This document shows positions 10,781 to 18,990 of a stretch of DNA of 64,000 nt, one piece after another; positions within the stretch are counted from its first letter, which is position 1; each line of letters opens with the position of its first letter. Under the pieces are notes generated by a model. It searched no databases. It was not told where the DNA came from and was given only the letters and a program-made list of their open reading frames with translations. Source of the DNA: Gemmatimonadota bacterium (GTDB lineage Bacteria > Gemmatimonadota > Gemmatimonadetes > Longimicrobiales > Gaopeijiaceae); contig JAWKQO010000002.1 of NCBI GenBank assembly GCA_041390105.1, positions 496,001 to 560,000 of the forward strand, given 5' to 3'. A program made the translations under genes and the position numbers.

Positions 10781-13165
10781 CTACAGCCCCGCAGCCTCCA
10801 ACGCCGCTTTCACGCGCTCCGGTCGCAGGGGAAGCCGGCGTAGGCGTACGCCGGTCGCGTCGAAGATCGCGTTGGCCACCGCAGCGCCCACGGGTCGATG
10901 GGAGGGTTCCCCCGCTCCGTAGGCGGGCAGATCGGGGCGGGCCGGGTTCGGGTCCCCGTTTACCAATACGATGTCGATGCGCTCGGGCGCATCCTGGTGG
11001 CGCAGGGTCGGGTGGGTGCGCCAGTCCACGCTGGTCACCTTTTCCGTGTCGAACCGGACCTCCTCGAACAGAGTGCGGCTGAGGCCATGCAGGAGGTTCC
11101 CCTGGATGGCGCTGCGCACGCCGTCCGGATTGACCACCAACCCGCAGTCGTGCGCGCAGACCATGCGCCGTACACGGACGGCTCCGGTCTCGCGATCCAC
11201 GTCCACCTCCGCGATTTCCGCGACCACGGTGCGGGCGCGGTGCGCATACGCGATGCCCCGACCCGTGAGGATCCGTTCGCTTCCGATCTGCTGCACCGAG
11301 GGACGCGCGGTCCATCCGTACTCGCGGGCCGCTGCTTCAATGACCGCGATCGCTCTCGTACGAAGGAACGCCTCGTCGTCGTCGCTGCTGGCGCGCAGCA
11401 GGTCCAGGCGGAACTCGACCGGGTCCCGACCCGCCGCAGCGGCCAGCTCGTCGATGAACGACTCTCCGGCGAAGGTGACCTGGGGGCCGCCCGGGTCGCG
11501 CAGGTTGCCCGTGCGCAGGGGTGTCTCGAAGGCCAACGGGAACCGCACCACGGCCGTGTCCTGGCGCCGGCTGGGAATGTGATAGGATTCGTCCGGAGGA
11601 GACGCCCCGCCCGGGGACGGCCGCGCGGGGCGGATGCCCATCAGCTGTGCAATGAGCACCGTGTCCGGCTCGTTGTAGCCCACATGCGCGTAGTCCGCGA
11701 CACGCGCACGGTAGTCGAGAGCTACCAGCTTCCCGGAGGCGTCCAACCCCCCGCGCAGATCGAAGGCGAACGCGGGACCCTTGGTATCCCAGGCGGTCTC
11801 CTCCTCGCGGCTCCACTGCACGCGTACCGGGCGGCCCATCTCGTGGGCCAGATAGGCGGCTTCGAACCCGGCATCGTCCGCGGCCGTTCGTCCGTAGAGC
11901 TGCGGTCCATCCATCCAGATGACCCGCACCTGGTCGCGGGGCAGCCCCAGGAAGTCCGCCACTCCCGTGCGCAGGCTGTAGGGCTTCATGTCGTTCGTAT
12001 AGATCGTCAGCTGGCCGTCCGAGGGATCGGCCAGACCGTGTGCGGGGCCGATGGCGGTATGCCCTTGAAACGGAACGTCGTAGGAGGCCTCGATCACCGT
12101 GGCCGCGGCGGCCAGTGCTCCGTCCGGATCACCGACTGCGCGCGGCGGGCGTCCGGGCTCCGGAGAAGTGCGGCGCAGGTAGCTGAAGAGGTCCTCGGAG
12201 GAAGGGAAGGGCGCCCCGGCGGGAACGCTCCACGTCACGTCGAGACGGCCCGCCGCCTCGATCGCTTGCTCCTCCCGTTCGCAGAGGACCGCGATGTAGT
12301 TCCCGCGATGAATCACCCGCAGGAAGCCAGGGAGGTCGCGCACCGAGGATTCGTCGATGGCGATTACGCTGGCACCAGCCGCGGGAGGGCGCACATGGCG
12401 CGCGTGCACCATGCCCGGTAGGCGCACGTCGACGGCCCATTGCAGGGAGCCGTCGACCTTGGCGGGGATGTCGTAGCGTGGAATCGATTGACCGGTGAGC
12501 CTGAGGTCCTGGACCGCTTTGAGCGGTGCCTGACCCGTGGTCTCATTCACGTTGTCGCCGCGGAGCGCCACGTCGAAGCGACGCGCGCCCACGAGTTCCC
12601 CGTAGGTGACGCGCCGAGCGGGCTCGCGAGTCAGCCAGATCACGCCCTCACGCACCGAGAGTTGCTCCGTCGTGACCTGGAAGTGCTCGGCCGCGAGCTC
12701 GAGCAGCACGCGTCGAGCTTCCGCGGCGACGCGTCGCGCCGGCACCGCATCGCGCTCGATGGCGTCGGACCCTCCCGACCCGCCCTGATCGACGGTCAGG
12801 TCGGTTCGCCCCATCACCAGCGTGGTCCGGTCGTAGGCGATGTCCAGCTCGTCGCACATGAGTTGACGGAATGCGGTCCCCGTACCTTGGCCGCCATCGG
12901 TCTTGCCGACGTAGAACGTGGCCGAGCCGTCCTCGTGCACGACCAGCCAGGAGTCGAGCTGCAGGTAGTCCGGGTCGGGGTAGGGGCCGGCGGCAGCGCC
13001 GCCGCGCCCGCCCCTGGCCGCGGGGGTGGGCCGCAGCGCACCGCCTCCGCTGAAGCTCAACACGAACAGGCCTGAGGCCTTCAAGAAATCGCGGCGCGAG
13101 GTGCTCCCCTGCCAGGGCCCCAGCGCACGGGCCAGCGCTTCGGCGCGCTCCGGGAAAGAGCCCAT
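10781..13165 (-). CDS. Molybdenum hydroxylase large subunit (xanthine dehydrogenase family), Tat-exported
   Basis: 794 residues from the ATG at 13165, preceded by AGGAGGT and overlapping the stop of the small-subunit gene by one base (TGATG). A Tat signal (TSRRDFLKASG, 22-32) is followed by the molybdopterin-binding fold of the IorB/aldehyde dehydrogenase type. Visible family blocks include GGQGTGT, GQG-like loops and the C-terminal GEPSHRPVGAAVANAI, where E is at the position of the active-site glutamate of this family. With the adjacent [2Fe-2S] subunit it should form a two-subunit, FAD-free periplasmic hydroxylase for aldehydes or N-heterocycles; electrons would go to a cytochrome. No gene for cofactor sulfuration lies nearby. 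Confidence 0.88.
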   Translation of the reverse strand: MGSFPERAEALARALGPWQGSTSRRDFLKASGLFVLSFSGGGALRPTPAARGGRGGAAAGPYPDPDYLQLDSWLVVHEDGSATFYVGKTDGGQGTGTAFRQLMCDELDIAYDRTTLVMGRTDLTVDQGGSGGSDAIERDAVPARRVAAEARRVLLELAAEHFQVTTEQLSVREGVIWLTREPARRVTYGELVGARRFDVALRGDNVNETTGQAPLKAVQDLRLTGQSIPRYDIPAKVDGSLQWAVDVRLPGMVHARHVRPPAAGASVIAIDESSVRDLPGFLRVIHRGNYIAVLCEREEQAIEAAGRLDVTWSVPAGAPFPSSEDLFSYLRRTSPEPGRPPRAVGDPDGALAAAATVIEASYDVPFQGHTAIGPAHGLADPSDGQLTIYTNDMKPYSLRTGVADFLGLPRDQVRVIWMDGPQLYGRTAADDAGFEAAYLAHEMGRPVRVQWSREEETAWDTKGPAFAFDLRGGLDASGKLVALDYRARVADYAHVGYNEPDTVLIAQLMGIRPARPSPGGASPPDESYHIPSRRQDTAVVRFPLAFETPLRTGNLRDPGGPQVTFAGESFIDELAAAAGRDPVEFRLDLLRASSDDDEAFLRTRAIAVIEAAAREYGWTARPSVQQIGSERILTGRGIAYAHRARTVVAEIAEVDVDRETGAVRVRRMVCAHDCGLVVNPDGVRSAIQGNLLHGLSRTLFEEVRFDTEKVTSVDWRTHPTLRHQDAPERIDIVLVNGDPNPARPDLPAYGAGEPSHRPVGAAVANAIFDATGVRLRRLPLRPERVKAALEAAGL

Positions 13166-13683
13166 CACCGGACCTCCTGCGGGCGCTCCGGCCCAGAGCC
13201 ACCGCGGCCGCTGGCACCATCCGCCGCCATGACGGCGGCAGCCCTGCGGACCGCGGATTGGATGCGGTAGTAGGTCATGCAGCGGCAGAGCACACCGTTC
13301 ATCCCCTGGCGGATGTCCTCGTCCGTGGGCTCGGGATTGCGGTCCAGCAGCGCCTTGGCCGTCATGATCTGACCGTTCTGGCAGTAGCCGCACTGTGGCA
13401 CCTGCTCATCGATCCAGGCCTGCTGCAACGGATGGAGGCGCCCGTCCTGCGACAGCCCCTCCAGAGTGGTGACCTCACCGCGGATGGACGACAGCGCACG
13501 GCTGCATGAGCGGGTGGGTCGACCGTCGACCAACACGGTGCAGGTTCCGCATTGCCCGAGCCCACATCCGAAGCGGGGGCCGCGGAGCCCCAGGTCGTTG
13601 CGGAGCACGTAGAGCAGCGGAGTGGAGGGGTCGACGTCCAGCGTATGGACTCGGCCATTGACGGTGAGCTTGACCTCGCTCAT
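13165..13683 (-). CDS. [2Fe-2S] small subunit of molybdenum hydroxylase
   Basis: 172 residues. Two clusters are visible: the plant-ferredoxin type with C40, C45, C48 and C60 (pattern CGLGQCGTC) and the alpha-helical type with C98, C101, C133 and C135 (CGYC and CRC). This is the standard electron-transfer subunit of xanthine-dehydrogenase-family enzymes. It has no signal peptide and would be exported by hitchhiking on the Tat signal of the large subunit, whose start overlaps this stop. It is the first gene of the pair. The usual separate FAD subunit is absent, as in IorAB-type enzymes. Confidence 0.93.
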   Translation of the reverse strand: MSEVKLTVNGRVHTLDVDPSTPLLYVLRNDLGLRGPRFGCGLGQCGTCTVLVDGRPTRSCSRALSSIRGEVTTLEGLSQDGRLHPLQQAWIDEQVPQCGYCQNGQIMTAKALLDRNPEPTDEDIRQGMNGVLCRCMTYYRIQSAVRRAAAVMAADGASGRGGSGPERPQEVR

Positions 13684-13812
13684 GCGCGCCTCCTGCGTGA
13701 TCGAAAGCCGACCGAAACGGGTGGGGCGCTCAAGGTAGGCGCGCTCCGGCGGGGGGACAACGCACCCAGCGGAGTCCCCCGCCGGGCGCAGCCCGACCGA
13801 CGCAGCCCGACC

Positions 13813-14514
13813 TCAACGGCGGGCCAGCGCCTCCTCGACCAGCGCCACCAGGGCGTCGTAGCTGTCCCAGGGATCGAGCACGCGACCCTCCACGTAGGTG
13901 GTGGGGGTGCCCGTGATGTGCAGGCTGTCGCCGAGCATGCGGTTGGCCATGATCACCTGCGTGTGCGCGTCGCCGTCCAGGCAGGCACGGAAGGGCTCGA
14001 CCTGCGCGCCCACCTCGGCCGCGTATTGCTCCAGGCGCTCGAACGGTGGACGGCGATCGAAGGACCACTGCTGCTGCCGCTCGAAGAGCAGATCGTGGAA
14101 CTCCCAGAACCGGCCCTGCTCGGCGACGCAGCGGGCGGCGCGGGCGGCCAGCAGCCCATGTCGGTGGGAATTGCCTTCCCGGGCCAGGGGGTCGAGCGGA
14201 TAGTCGTGGTAGGTGTAGCGCACCTTTCCCGTGGCGATGAGCTCGCTCTGGAGCCGCGGCTCCACCACCTCGTTGAAGTGCTTGCAGGACGGGCAGGTGA
14301 AATCGCTGAACACCATCACATGGACCGGTGCGTCGGGGCTGCCGCCATCGACTCCTTGGGCTGCATCCAGGAGCGCCTGCGCATCGCCCAGGTCTTCGAG
14401 CGGCATCGCGGAGACGGTGGCGCCGCTCGGAGCCCGGGTCACGGAATAGGCCAACCAGCCGGCACCGGCCAGCGCGAGGAGACCCAGGAAGACGTAGAAG
14501 CTGCGGGACGGCAT
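13813..14514 (-). CDS. DsbA/thioredoxin-fold protein, membrane-anchored
   Basis: 233 residues. An N-terminal hydrophobic helix (residues 6-24) serves as anchor or uncleaved signal. The thioredoxin active site C74-P-S-C77 lies in FSDFTCPSC, as in the DsbA-like family used for disulfide formation or as a DsbG/thiol-disulfide carrier. The helical insertion between 80 and 170 and the cis-proline region (GTPTTYVEG) near the C-terminus complete the fold. It faces the MlaE-like gene divergently across 253 bases. It could mature the Cys-containing secreted proteins encoded nearby; that is inference. Confidence 0.88.
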   Translation of the reverse strand: MPSRSFYVFLGLLALAGAGWLAYSVTRAPSGATVSAMPLEDLGDAQALLDAAQGVDGGSPDAPVHVMVFSDFTCPSCKHFNEVVEPRLQSELIATGKVRYTYHDYPLDPLAREGNSHRHGLLAARAARCVAEQGRFWEFHDLLFERQQQWSFDRRPPFERLEQYAAEVGAQVEPFRACLDGDAHTQVIMANRMLGDSLHITGTPTTYVEGRVLDPWDSYDALVALVEEALARR

Positions 14515-14767
14515 GGCGTGCCCTCGGTGGCGTGTGGCTGCGAGGCCGGCGGGCGCGGGGAACCGGACGGGGTGCGCCCCTCCAGAATGAGCGTCGAGGG
14601 GCCGAACACGTCAAGTCGGGAGCCCGAGCGTTGATCCGCCACGGCCCGCCGCTGCGCGTGCCGGGGGGCGCGTGGCCGTTCTGGCGAGCCCCTGCGCGCG
14701 GGGGTAGGTTCGGCGCGTCGCAGATCCCTTCCGATAGGGAGCACGTTCCCCTCTTGCACGGTCGGCG

Positions 14768-15550
14768 ATGATCGCAGCGACACTCGAGCGGACCGGCCAG
14801 GTGTGGGTGACCAATCTGGGCGTGCTGGTCAGCTTCGGGCTCCGTCTGCTCCGAGCAGCGGGCACGGGTCTGGCGGAGATCGGGTCGCGACGCGGCGTGC
14901 TGCTTGTCCTCCGGCTGACGCTGGGTCAGATCTTCAGGACGCTGACGCGCGGTGGGTTGGACGTGCTGCTGCTGGGGACGGTCCTGGGACTCGGACTGCG
15001 CACGGTGGCGGATGAGCTGGGCGTGATCCGACCGCTCTTCGAGTCGGCGTTCTTGCCGATCTTCATCGCGGGGGGGCTCCCCCTCGGGCTGGCCGTCCTG
15101 GTGGCCGCGCGCAGCGGCGCCCCCCTCTCGCTCAAGCTTGCCATCCGTCCGCTCACGCATCGCCTCGCCGATCCGTATGGTCCGCCCGCTGAGCTGAACG
15201 CGCAGGTCTTGCCCCACCTGGTTTCGGTTCCGCTCACCACCGCGCTCTTCTTCGTGATCGGACAATACTTTCTCATGATCGGATACACGTTCGACGGCTC
15301 GTCCCTGCACTCGGCGCTGGCGGTCGACTACTACACCGCGTTCCTGGACTCGGTGGTCACGGGCTCCTGGAGGTCCATGCTGTTCGGGGGAATCGTCGCG
15401 TTCGTCTCGTGCGCGATCGGCGTGGAAGCCGCCGAGCGTCGACCTTCTGACCCGAGGCGTTCCGAGCTCCAGGACGCTGCGTGGGAGAGCACGGTGCTCT
15501 CGACCACCCTCTGCACGGTCATCACCGCCGCACTGTGGATGGCCCGATGA
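14768..15550 (+). CDS. Divergent MlaE-type permease of an MCE lipid transporter
   Basis: 260 residues with about five hydrophobic segments. Length and topology fit the MlaE/YrbE permease family; the conserved central stretch is represented by PLGLAVLVAARSGA near residue 100, but the typical EQIDAL loop that contacts the ATPase is not recognisable, so this is a distant member. Its stop overlaps the start of the next gene (ATGA), which encodes an MCE-like protein; the pairing is the best evidence for the call. No MlaF-type ATPase gene is in the window. Alternative: an unrelated integral membrane protein that accompanies an MCE protein. Confidence 0.6.
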   Translation: MIAATLERTGQVWVTNLGVLVSFGLRLLRAAGTGLAEIGSRRGVLLVLRLTLGQIFRTLTRGGLDVLLLGTVLGLGLRTVADELGVIRPLFESAFLPIFIAGGLPLGLAVLVAARSGAPLSLKLAIRPLTHRLADPYGPPAELNAQVLPHLVSVPLTTALFFVIGQYFLMIGYTFDGSSLHSALAVDYYTAFLDSVVTGSWRSMLFGGIVAFVSCAIGVEAAERRPSDPRRSELQDAAWESTVLSTTLCTVITAALWMAR

Positions 15551-16989
15551 GCGGACCGGAGGAAGCTGTGGCCGGTCGGGCGGAGGGCGCCGGACGGGAC
15601 TCGCTGCGTCTCAACCAGCTCTTCGGGCTGGTGATCGTGTTGGTGGCGATCGGAGCGATCGTCTGGCTCACGGTGGTCGCGCGCGCACGATGCTCGGATG
15701 CGGACCTCCCGTTCGTCGCCTATGTGTCGGGGATCGTGGAGTTGCGCGCCGACACGCGCGTCCAGTTCTACGAGCAGTGTGTCGGGCGCATCGCGGCCGT
15801 GGAGCCGGGCCTGGCGGCCCTGCAGGTTTCGGTGGAGCGTCCTGGACCGCTGGGCGAGCGCCAGTCCCTGACGCTGAGCGCGCGGGATCCCGTGGCCGAG
15901 GTCGGCTCCGGTGCGTTGACCCTACGCTACCAGTCCCCGGAGTCGGTGGTGCTGGAGGGTGGGGAGGAACGCTGGGAGCTGCGGCGCTCGGGCGAGGGCG
16001 TGTGGGCCGTGGACGGTCCGGGAAGGGCAGAGGGGGTGCCATCCGGGGAAGTGCGACCGGGGACCGCCCTCACGTTCGGTCCGGTGCGGTTGCAGTGGTC
16101 GGACGTCGGGCGCTACACGCGGATCCAAGGCTTCGTCGACGCCTCCGCCTTCGCGCAGGTCTCCGCCGCAGCGGGCTTGTCGCCCGAGGTGTCGAGGTTG
16201 GACGCGGCGCTGGGAGTCGGGACCGCGGTCGCGGTGGGGTCCAGCATCGGAATCGGGACGTCCGGTCCGCCGCGAGTGCGTCTGGTGCCGTCGTACTCGA
16301 GCACGCAGCTGGTGGCCGAGCGTGAGGGCGTCCGGGAGTTCTCTCCGCAGGAGGGGGCCGACGTCCTGGCGTTCCTGAGCGACGCCATGGACTACCTCAG
16401 CTCTCCGGCCAAGGCCGATGCGCCACCCCAGAATCGCTACGAGCGCATCATCGACGATCTCAACGGCTCCCTGGCCGAGATGCGAGGAGCGGTGCTGGGG
16501 GCGCGCCGTCTCGCCGATACCCTGGGTGCCGTTGCCGACCGCGGTGGAGACCAGCTCGCAGGTCGGCTGATCCTGGGGCAGCGGCAACTCGAGACGCTGG
16601 AAAGCGCGCTGACGCACATCGACTCCGTGCTCACCACGGTGGAGTCCTCGGTGAGCGCCAATCCCGACGCGCCGCTGGGGGCGGCCCTGTTTCTCAACCA
16701 GGAGCAAGCCGAGAGCGTGGACCGGACCATCGCCAATGTGCGGGCACTGTCCGATGAGCTGCGCGACGGCAGCAAGACGGTGTTCACCCGGATCGCGGGC
16801 GACCGACACGGCGTGCGCTTCGACAGCATCGTGGTGCGAACGGAGCGCCTGAGCGAGCGTGCCAACGAGATGCTCGACCAACTCGAGGAGAGTGGCGGCA
16901 GCGCCGCCCGAGGCGCCAAGATCTACGGTGTGGTCACCGCACTGGCCCAAGCCCTGTCCACCATCGCGGTCCTCGGCATCTGGAGGTAG
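15547..16989 (+). CDS. MCE-domain (MlaD-like) protein with long C-terminal helical region
   Basis: 480 residues. A single transmembrane helix lies at about 22-42. It is followed by a divergent MCE domain: the block from about 55 to 80 (GIVELRADTRVQFYEQCVGR) follows the family pattern G-L-x-x-G-x-x-V-x-x-x-G-x-x-V-G. Residues 280-470 are strongly helical and rich in leucine, glutamate and arginine, like the helical tails of tube- or needle-forming MCE proteins. The start overlaps the stop of the MlaE-like gene. Expected role: substrate-binding part of a lipid transport system across the periplasm. The missing ATPase must be encoded elsewhere or not exist. Confidence 0.62.
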   Translation: MSGPEEAVAGRAEGAGRDSLRLNQLFGLVIVLVAIGAIVWLTVVARARCSDADLPFVAYVSGIVELRADTRVQFYEQCVGRIAAVEPGLAALQVSVERPGPLGERQSLTLSARDPVAEVGSGALTLRYQSPESVVLEGGEERWELRRSGEGVWAVDGPGRAEGVPSGEVRPGTALTFGPVRLQWSDVGRYTRIQGFVDASAFAQVSAAAGLSPEVSRLDAALGVGTAVAVGSSIGIGTSGPPRVRLVPSYSSTQLVAEREGVREFSPQEGADVLAFLSDAMDYLSSPAKADAPPQNRYERIIDDLNGSLAEMRGAVLGARRLADTLGAVADRGGDQLAGRLILGQRQLETLESALTHIDSVLTTVESSVSANPDAPLGAALFLNQEQAESVDRTIANVRALSDELRDGSKTVFTRIAGDRHGVRFDSIVVRTERLSERANEMLDQLEESGGSAARGAKIYGVVTALAQALSTIAVLGIWR

Positions 16990-17093
16990 GCGCCCAGCCG
17001 GTTTGACGGCGACGCCGGGTCGCGAGATCCTGGAGCAGGCGCCCCGGGTACGCAGACGAGGGGGGCCGTTGTCACGTCCCAGTGGAATCCGCC

Positions 17094-17597
17094 ATGCCGC
17101 CTTCCTTCCTGACCAGGCTCGTCCGAACCGGCCTCCTCCTGGGGTTGGTGGATGGCACCTGGGCCCTCGTGCTCACGGCCTTCTACGGCCGGCCGCCCTT
17201 CAGTGTGTTCCGGGGCGTTGCGGCCACCGTATTCGGCCCGGAGATGATGGAAGCCGGTGCCCGAGGCGCGCTGATCGGCCTGACCATGCACTTCCTCGTG
17301 GCCTTCACCTGGTCTCTGGTGTTCATCGCGCTCGAAACACGCTCGGCGTGGTTGCGCCGCCTGCTGGCCACGACGCGCGGCACGCTCGCGGTGGGCGCCG
17401 TCTTGGGGCCGCTGATCTGGCTGGTCATGTCGGGTGTCGTGATTCCGGTGTTCACCGGCAACCCGCTCGCTGCGACGAAGCGCTGGCTGATCCAATTGGT
17501 GGGACACGCCGTCTTCGTCGGACAGCCCATCGTCTGGGCAGCACGGCGGCCCTTGTCGAATTCCTCGAGCGGAGGTGCGCATGCCCACACGCCGTGA
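17094..17597 (+). CDS. Small integral membrane protein of unknown function
   Basis: 167 residues from the ATG at 17094; a GTG at 17082 is also possible and neither has a clear Shine-Dalgarno. Four hydrophobic helices are visible, at about 9-27, 56-75, 90-112 and 130-150. No conserved catalytic residue is recognised. The last 17 bases overlap the start of the LanC-like gene, so the two are translationally linked. The Ser/Gly/His-rich tail (SNSSSGGAHAHTP) lies in the overlap and may owe its composition to it. Confidence 0.7.
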   Translation: MPPSFLTRLVRTGLLLGLVDGTWALVLTAFYGRPPFSVFRGVAATVFGPEMMEAGARGALIGLTMHFLVAFTWSLVFIALETRSAWLRRLLATTRGTLAVGAVLGPLIWLVMSGVVIPVFTGNPLAATKRWLIQLVGHAVFVGQPIVWAARRPLSNSSSGGAHAHTP

Positions 17598-18948
17598 ATG
17601 GTTGGAGCAAACCGCGCTGGCCGCCTTGACGGTCGCCGTTCCCGGGACGTTGGGGGCGGAGCTCCGCGTCGGGCCCGCCCGCGAACGTCGCTACCTCGAC
17701 CTAGCGGTCCGAGCCGCGGACTGGATCGAGTCCAGCCGTCGCGCCACCGAGTACGGCGCCGCCTGGCCGGCCGACCCGCTACGGCCGGAGTCGGTGAGCT
17801 TCGACCTCTACAACGGCATGCCCGGCGTGGTGGTGTTCCTGGCCGAGCTGGCCCGGGCCACCGGAGATGACCGTTGGCGCGACGCCGCCGGGCAGGGGGC
17901 TGCCCATCTCTGGCACGCGAGTCGGAGTCCGGAGACGGAGCTGGATACCGGGCTGTATTCGGGGCTCGCGGGCCTCGCCTTCACGTTCATGACCCTCTCC
18001 GACCTGACGGGTGCGCCGGAAGACGTCGCGCGCGCCCGCACGCTGTTGGACGAGTTGGCGCGAAGAGCCCGGCGGCAGGGGGAGGCGGTGGAGTGGAACG
18101 GCTCGTACGACATCATCTCCGGAAACTCCGGTGTGGCGTTGCTGCTCCTGGAAGCGCACCGACGCTGGGGCGACGCCGCCCACCTGGCGCTGGCCGTGCA
18201 GGCCGGCCACGGGCTGATCGCGGCCGGAGAGCCCGCCCAAGGCGGGACGATGTGGTATCCCGCGCGGGAGTTCCGACGCAACTACCCGAACTTCTCCCAC
18301 GGAACCGCCGGCGTCGCCTATGCGCTGGCAACGCTGTACGAGCGGACCGGTGAGACGCGATTCCTGGAGGCGGCCTTGCAGGGCGCCCGCTACCTCGACG
18401 CGATCGCCACGCGGGAGGGGGACCGGACGCTCATCTTCCACCATGAGGACGGTGGCGAGGACCTGTACTACTTGAGCTGGTGCCACGGACCTCCCGGAAC
18501 CGTCCGCCTCTTCACCCGCCTGCAACGCGTCACGGGCGACGCGCGTTGGGGAGAATGGACGGACCGGCTGACCCGCGGGCTGTTCGCGAGCGGTGTGCCC
18601 GAGACACGCACGCCGGGCTTCTGGGAGAACATCAGTCAGTGCTGTGGCAACGTCGGCGTCGGCGAATACATGCTGGACCTGGCCACGTTCGCGCCCACCC
18701 CGGAAAGCCGGCGGATGGTCGAGCGCGTCGTCGCCGATACGCTGGCGCGTGCCTCATCGAATACGGATGACGGACTCCGGTGGATCCAAGCGGAGAATCG
18801 CACGGAGCCGGAGAACCTCGTGGCTCAGACGGGCTACATGCAGGGCGCCGCGGGGGTCGGATCCTTTCTCCTGCGCCTCGATGCCTTCGAACGAGACACG
18901 ACCAGGACGCTCCGCTTTCCGGACACGCCCTACGGCGAGCCGAGCTAG
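17581..18948 (+). CDS. LanC-like protein with Tat signal
   Basis: 455 residues from the ATG at 17581, with GGAGG 5 bases upstream. The twin-arginine motif T3-R-R-E-W-L opens the protein. The rest is an alpha/alpha toroid of the lanthionine-synthetase-C type: glycine-rich repeats GMPGVV, GLAGLAF, GNSGVALLL and HGTAGVAYAL mark successive inner helices. Active-site equivalents are H240 (FSHGTAG), C301 (WCHGPPG) and C354-C355 (QCCGNVGVGEY); in NisC the last pair is Cys-His, so one zinc ligand is replaced by Cys. No lantibiotic precursor or LanB is nearby, so this is probably a LanC-like enzyme of unrelated role, unusual in being exported. Confidence 0.8.
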   Translation: MPTRREWLEQTALAALTVAVPGTLGAELRVGPARERRYLDLAVRAADWIESSRRATEYGAAWPADPLRPESVSFDLYNGMPGVVVFLAELARATGDDRWRDAAGQGAAHLWHASRSPETELDTGLYSGLAGLAFTFMTLSDLTGAPEDVARARTLLDELARRARRQGEAVEWNGSYDIISGNSGVALLLLEAHRRWGDAAHLALAVQAGHGLIAAGEPAQGGTMWYPAREFRRNYPNFSHGTAGVAYALATLYERTGETRFLEAALQGARYLDAIATREGDRTLIFHHEDGGEDLYYLSWCHGPPGTVRLFTRLQRVTGDARWGEWTDRLTRGLFASGVPETRTPGFWENISQCCGNVGVGEYMLDLATFAPTPESRRMVERVVADTLARASSNTDDGLRWIQAENRTEPENLVAQTGYMQGAAGVGSFLLRLDAFERDTTRTLRFPDTPYGEPS

Positions 18949-18990
18949 TCGACTCGCCGCGGGGCGGGCCCGGAGGAGGGAGGGGCCTCC

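Noticed and set aside
17581..18948. Lantibiotic biosynthesis cluster around the LanC-like gene
   Set aside because: No LanB, LanM, precursor peptide or dedicated transporter is near; the neighbours are a membrane protein and the ASH operon.
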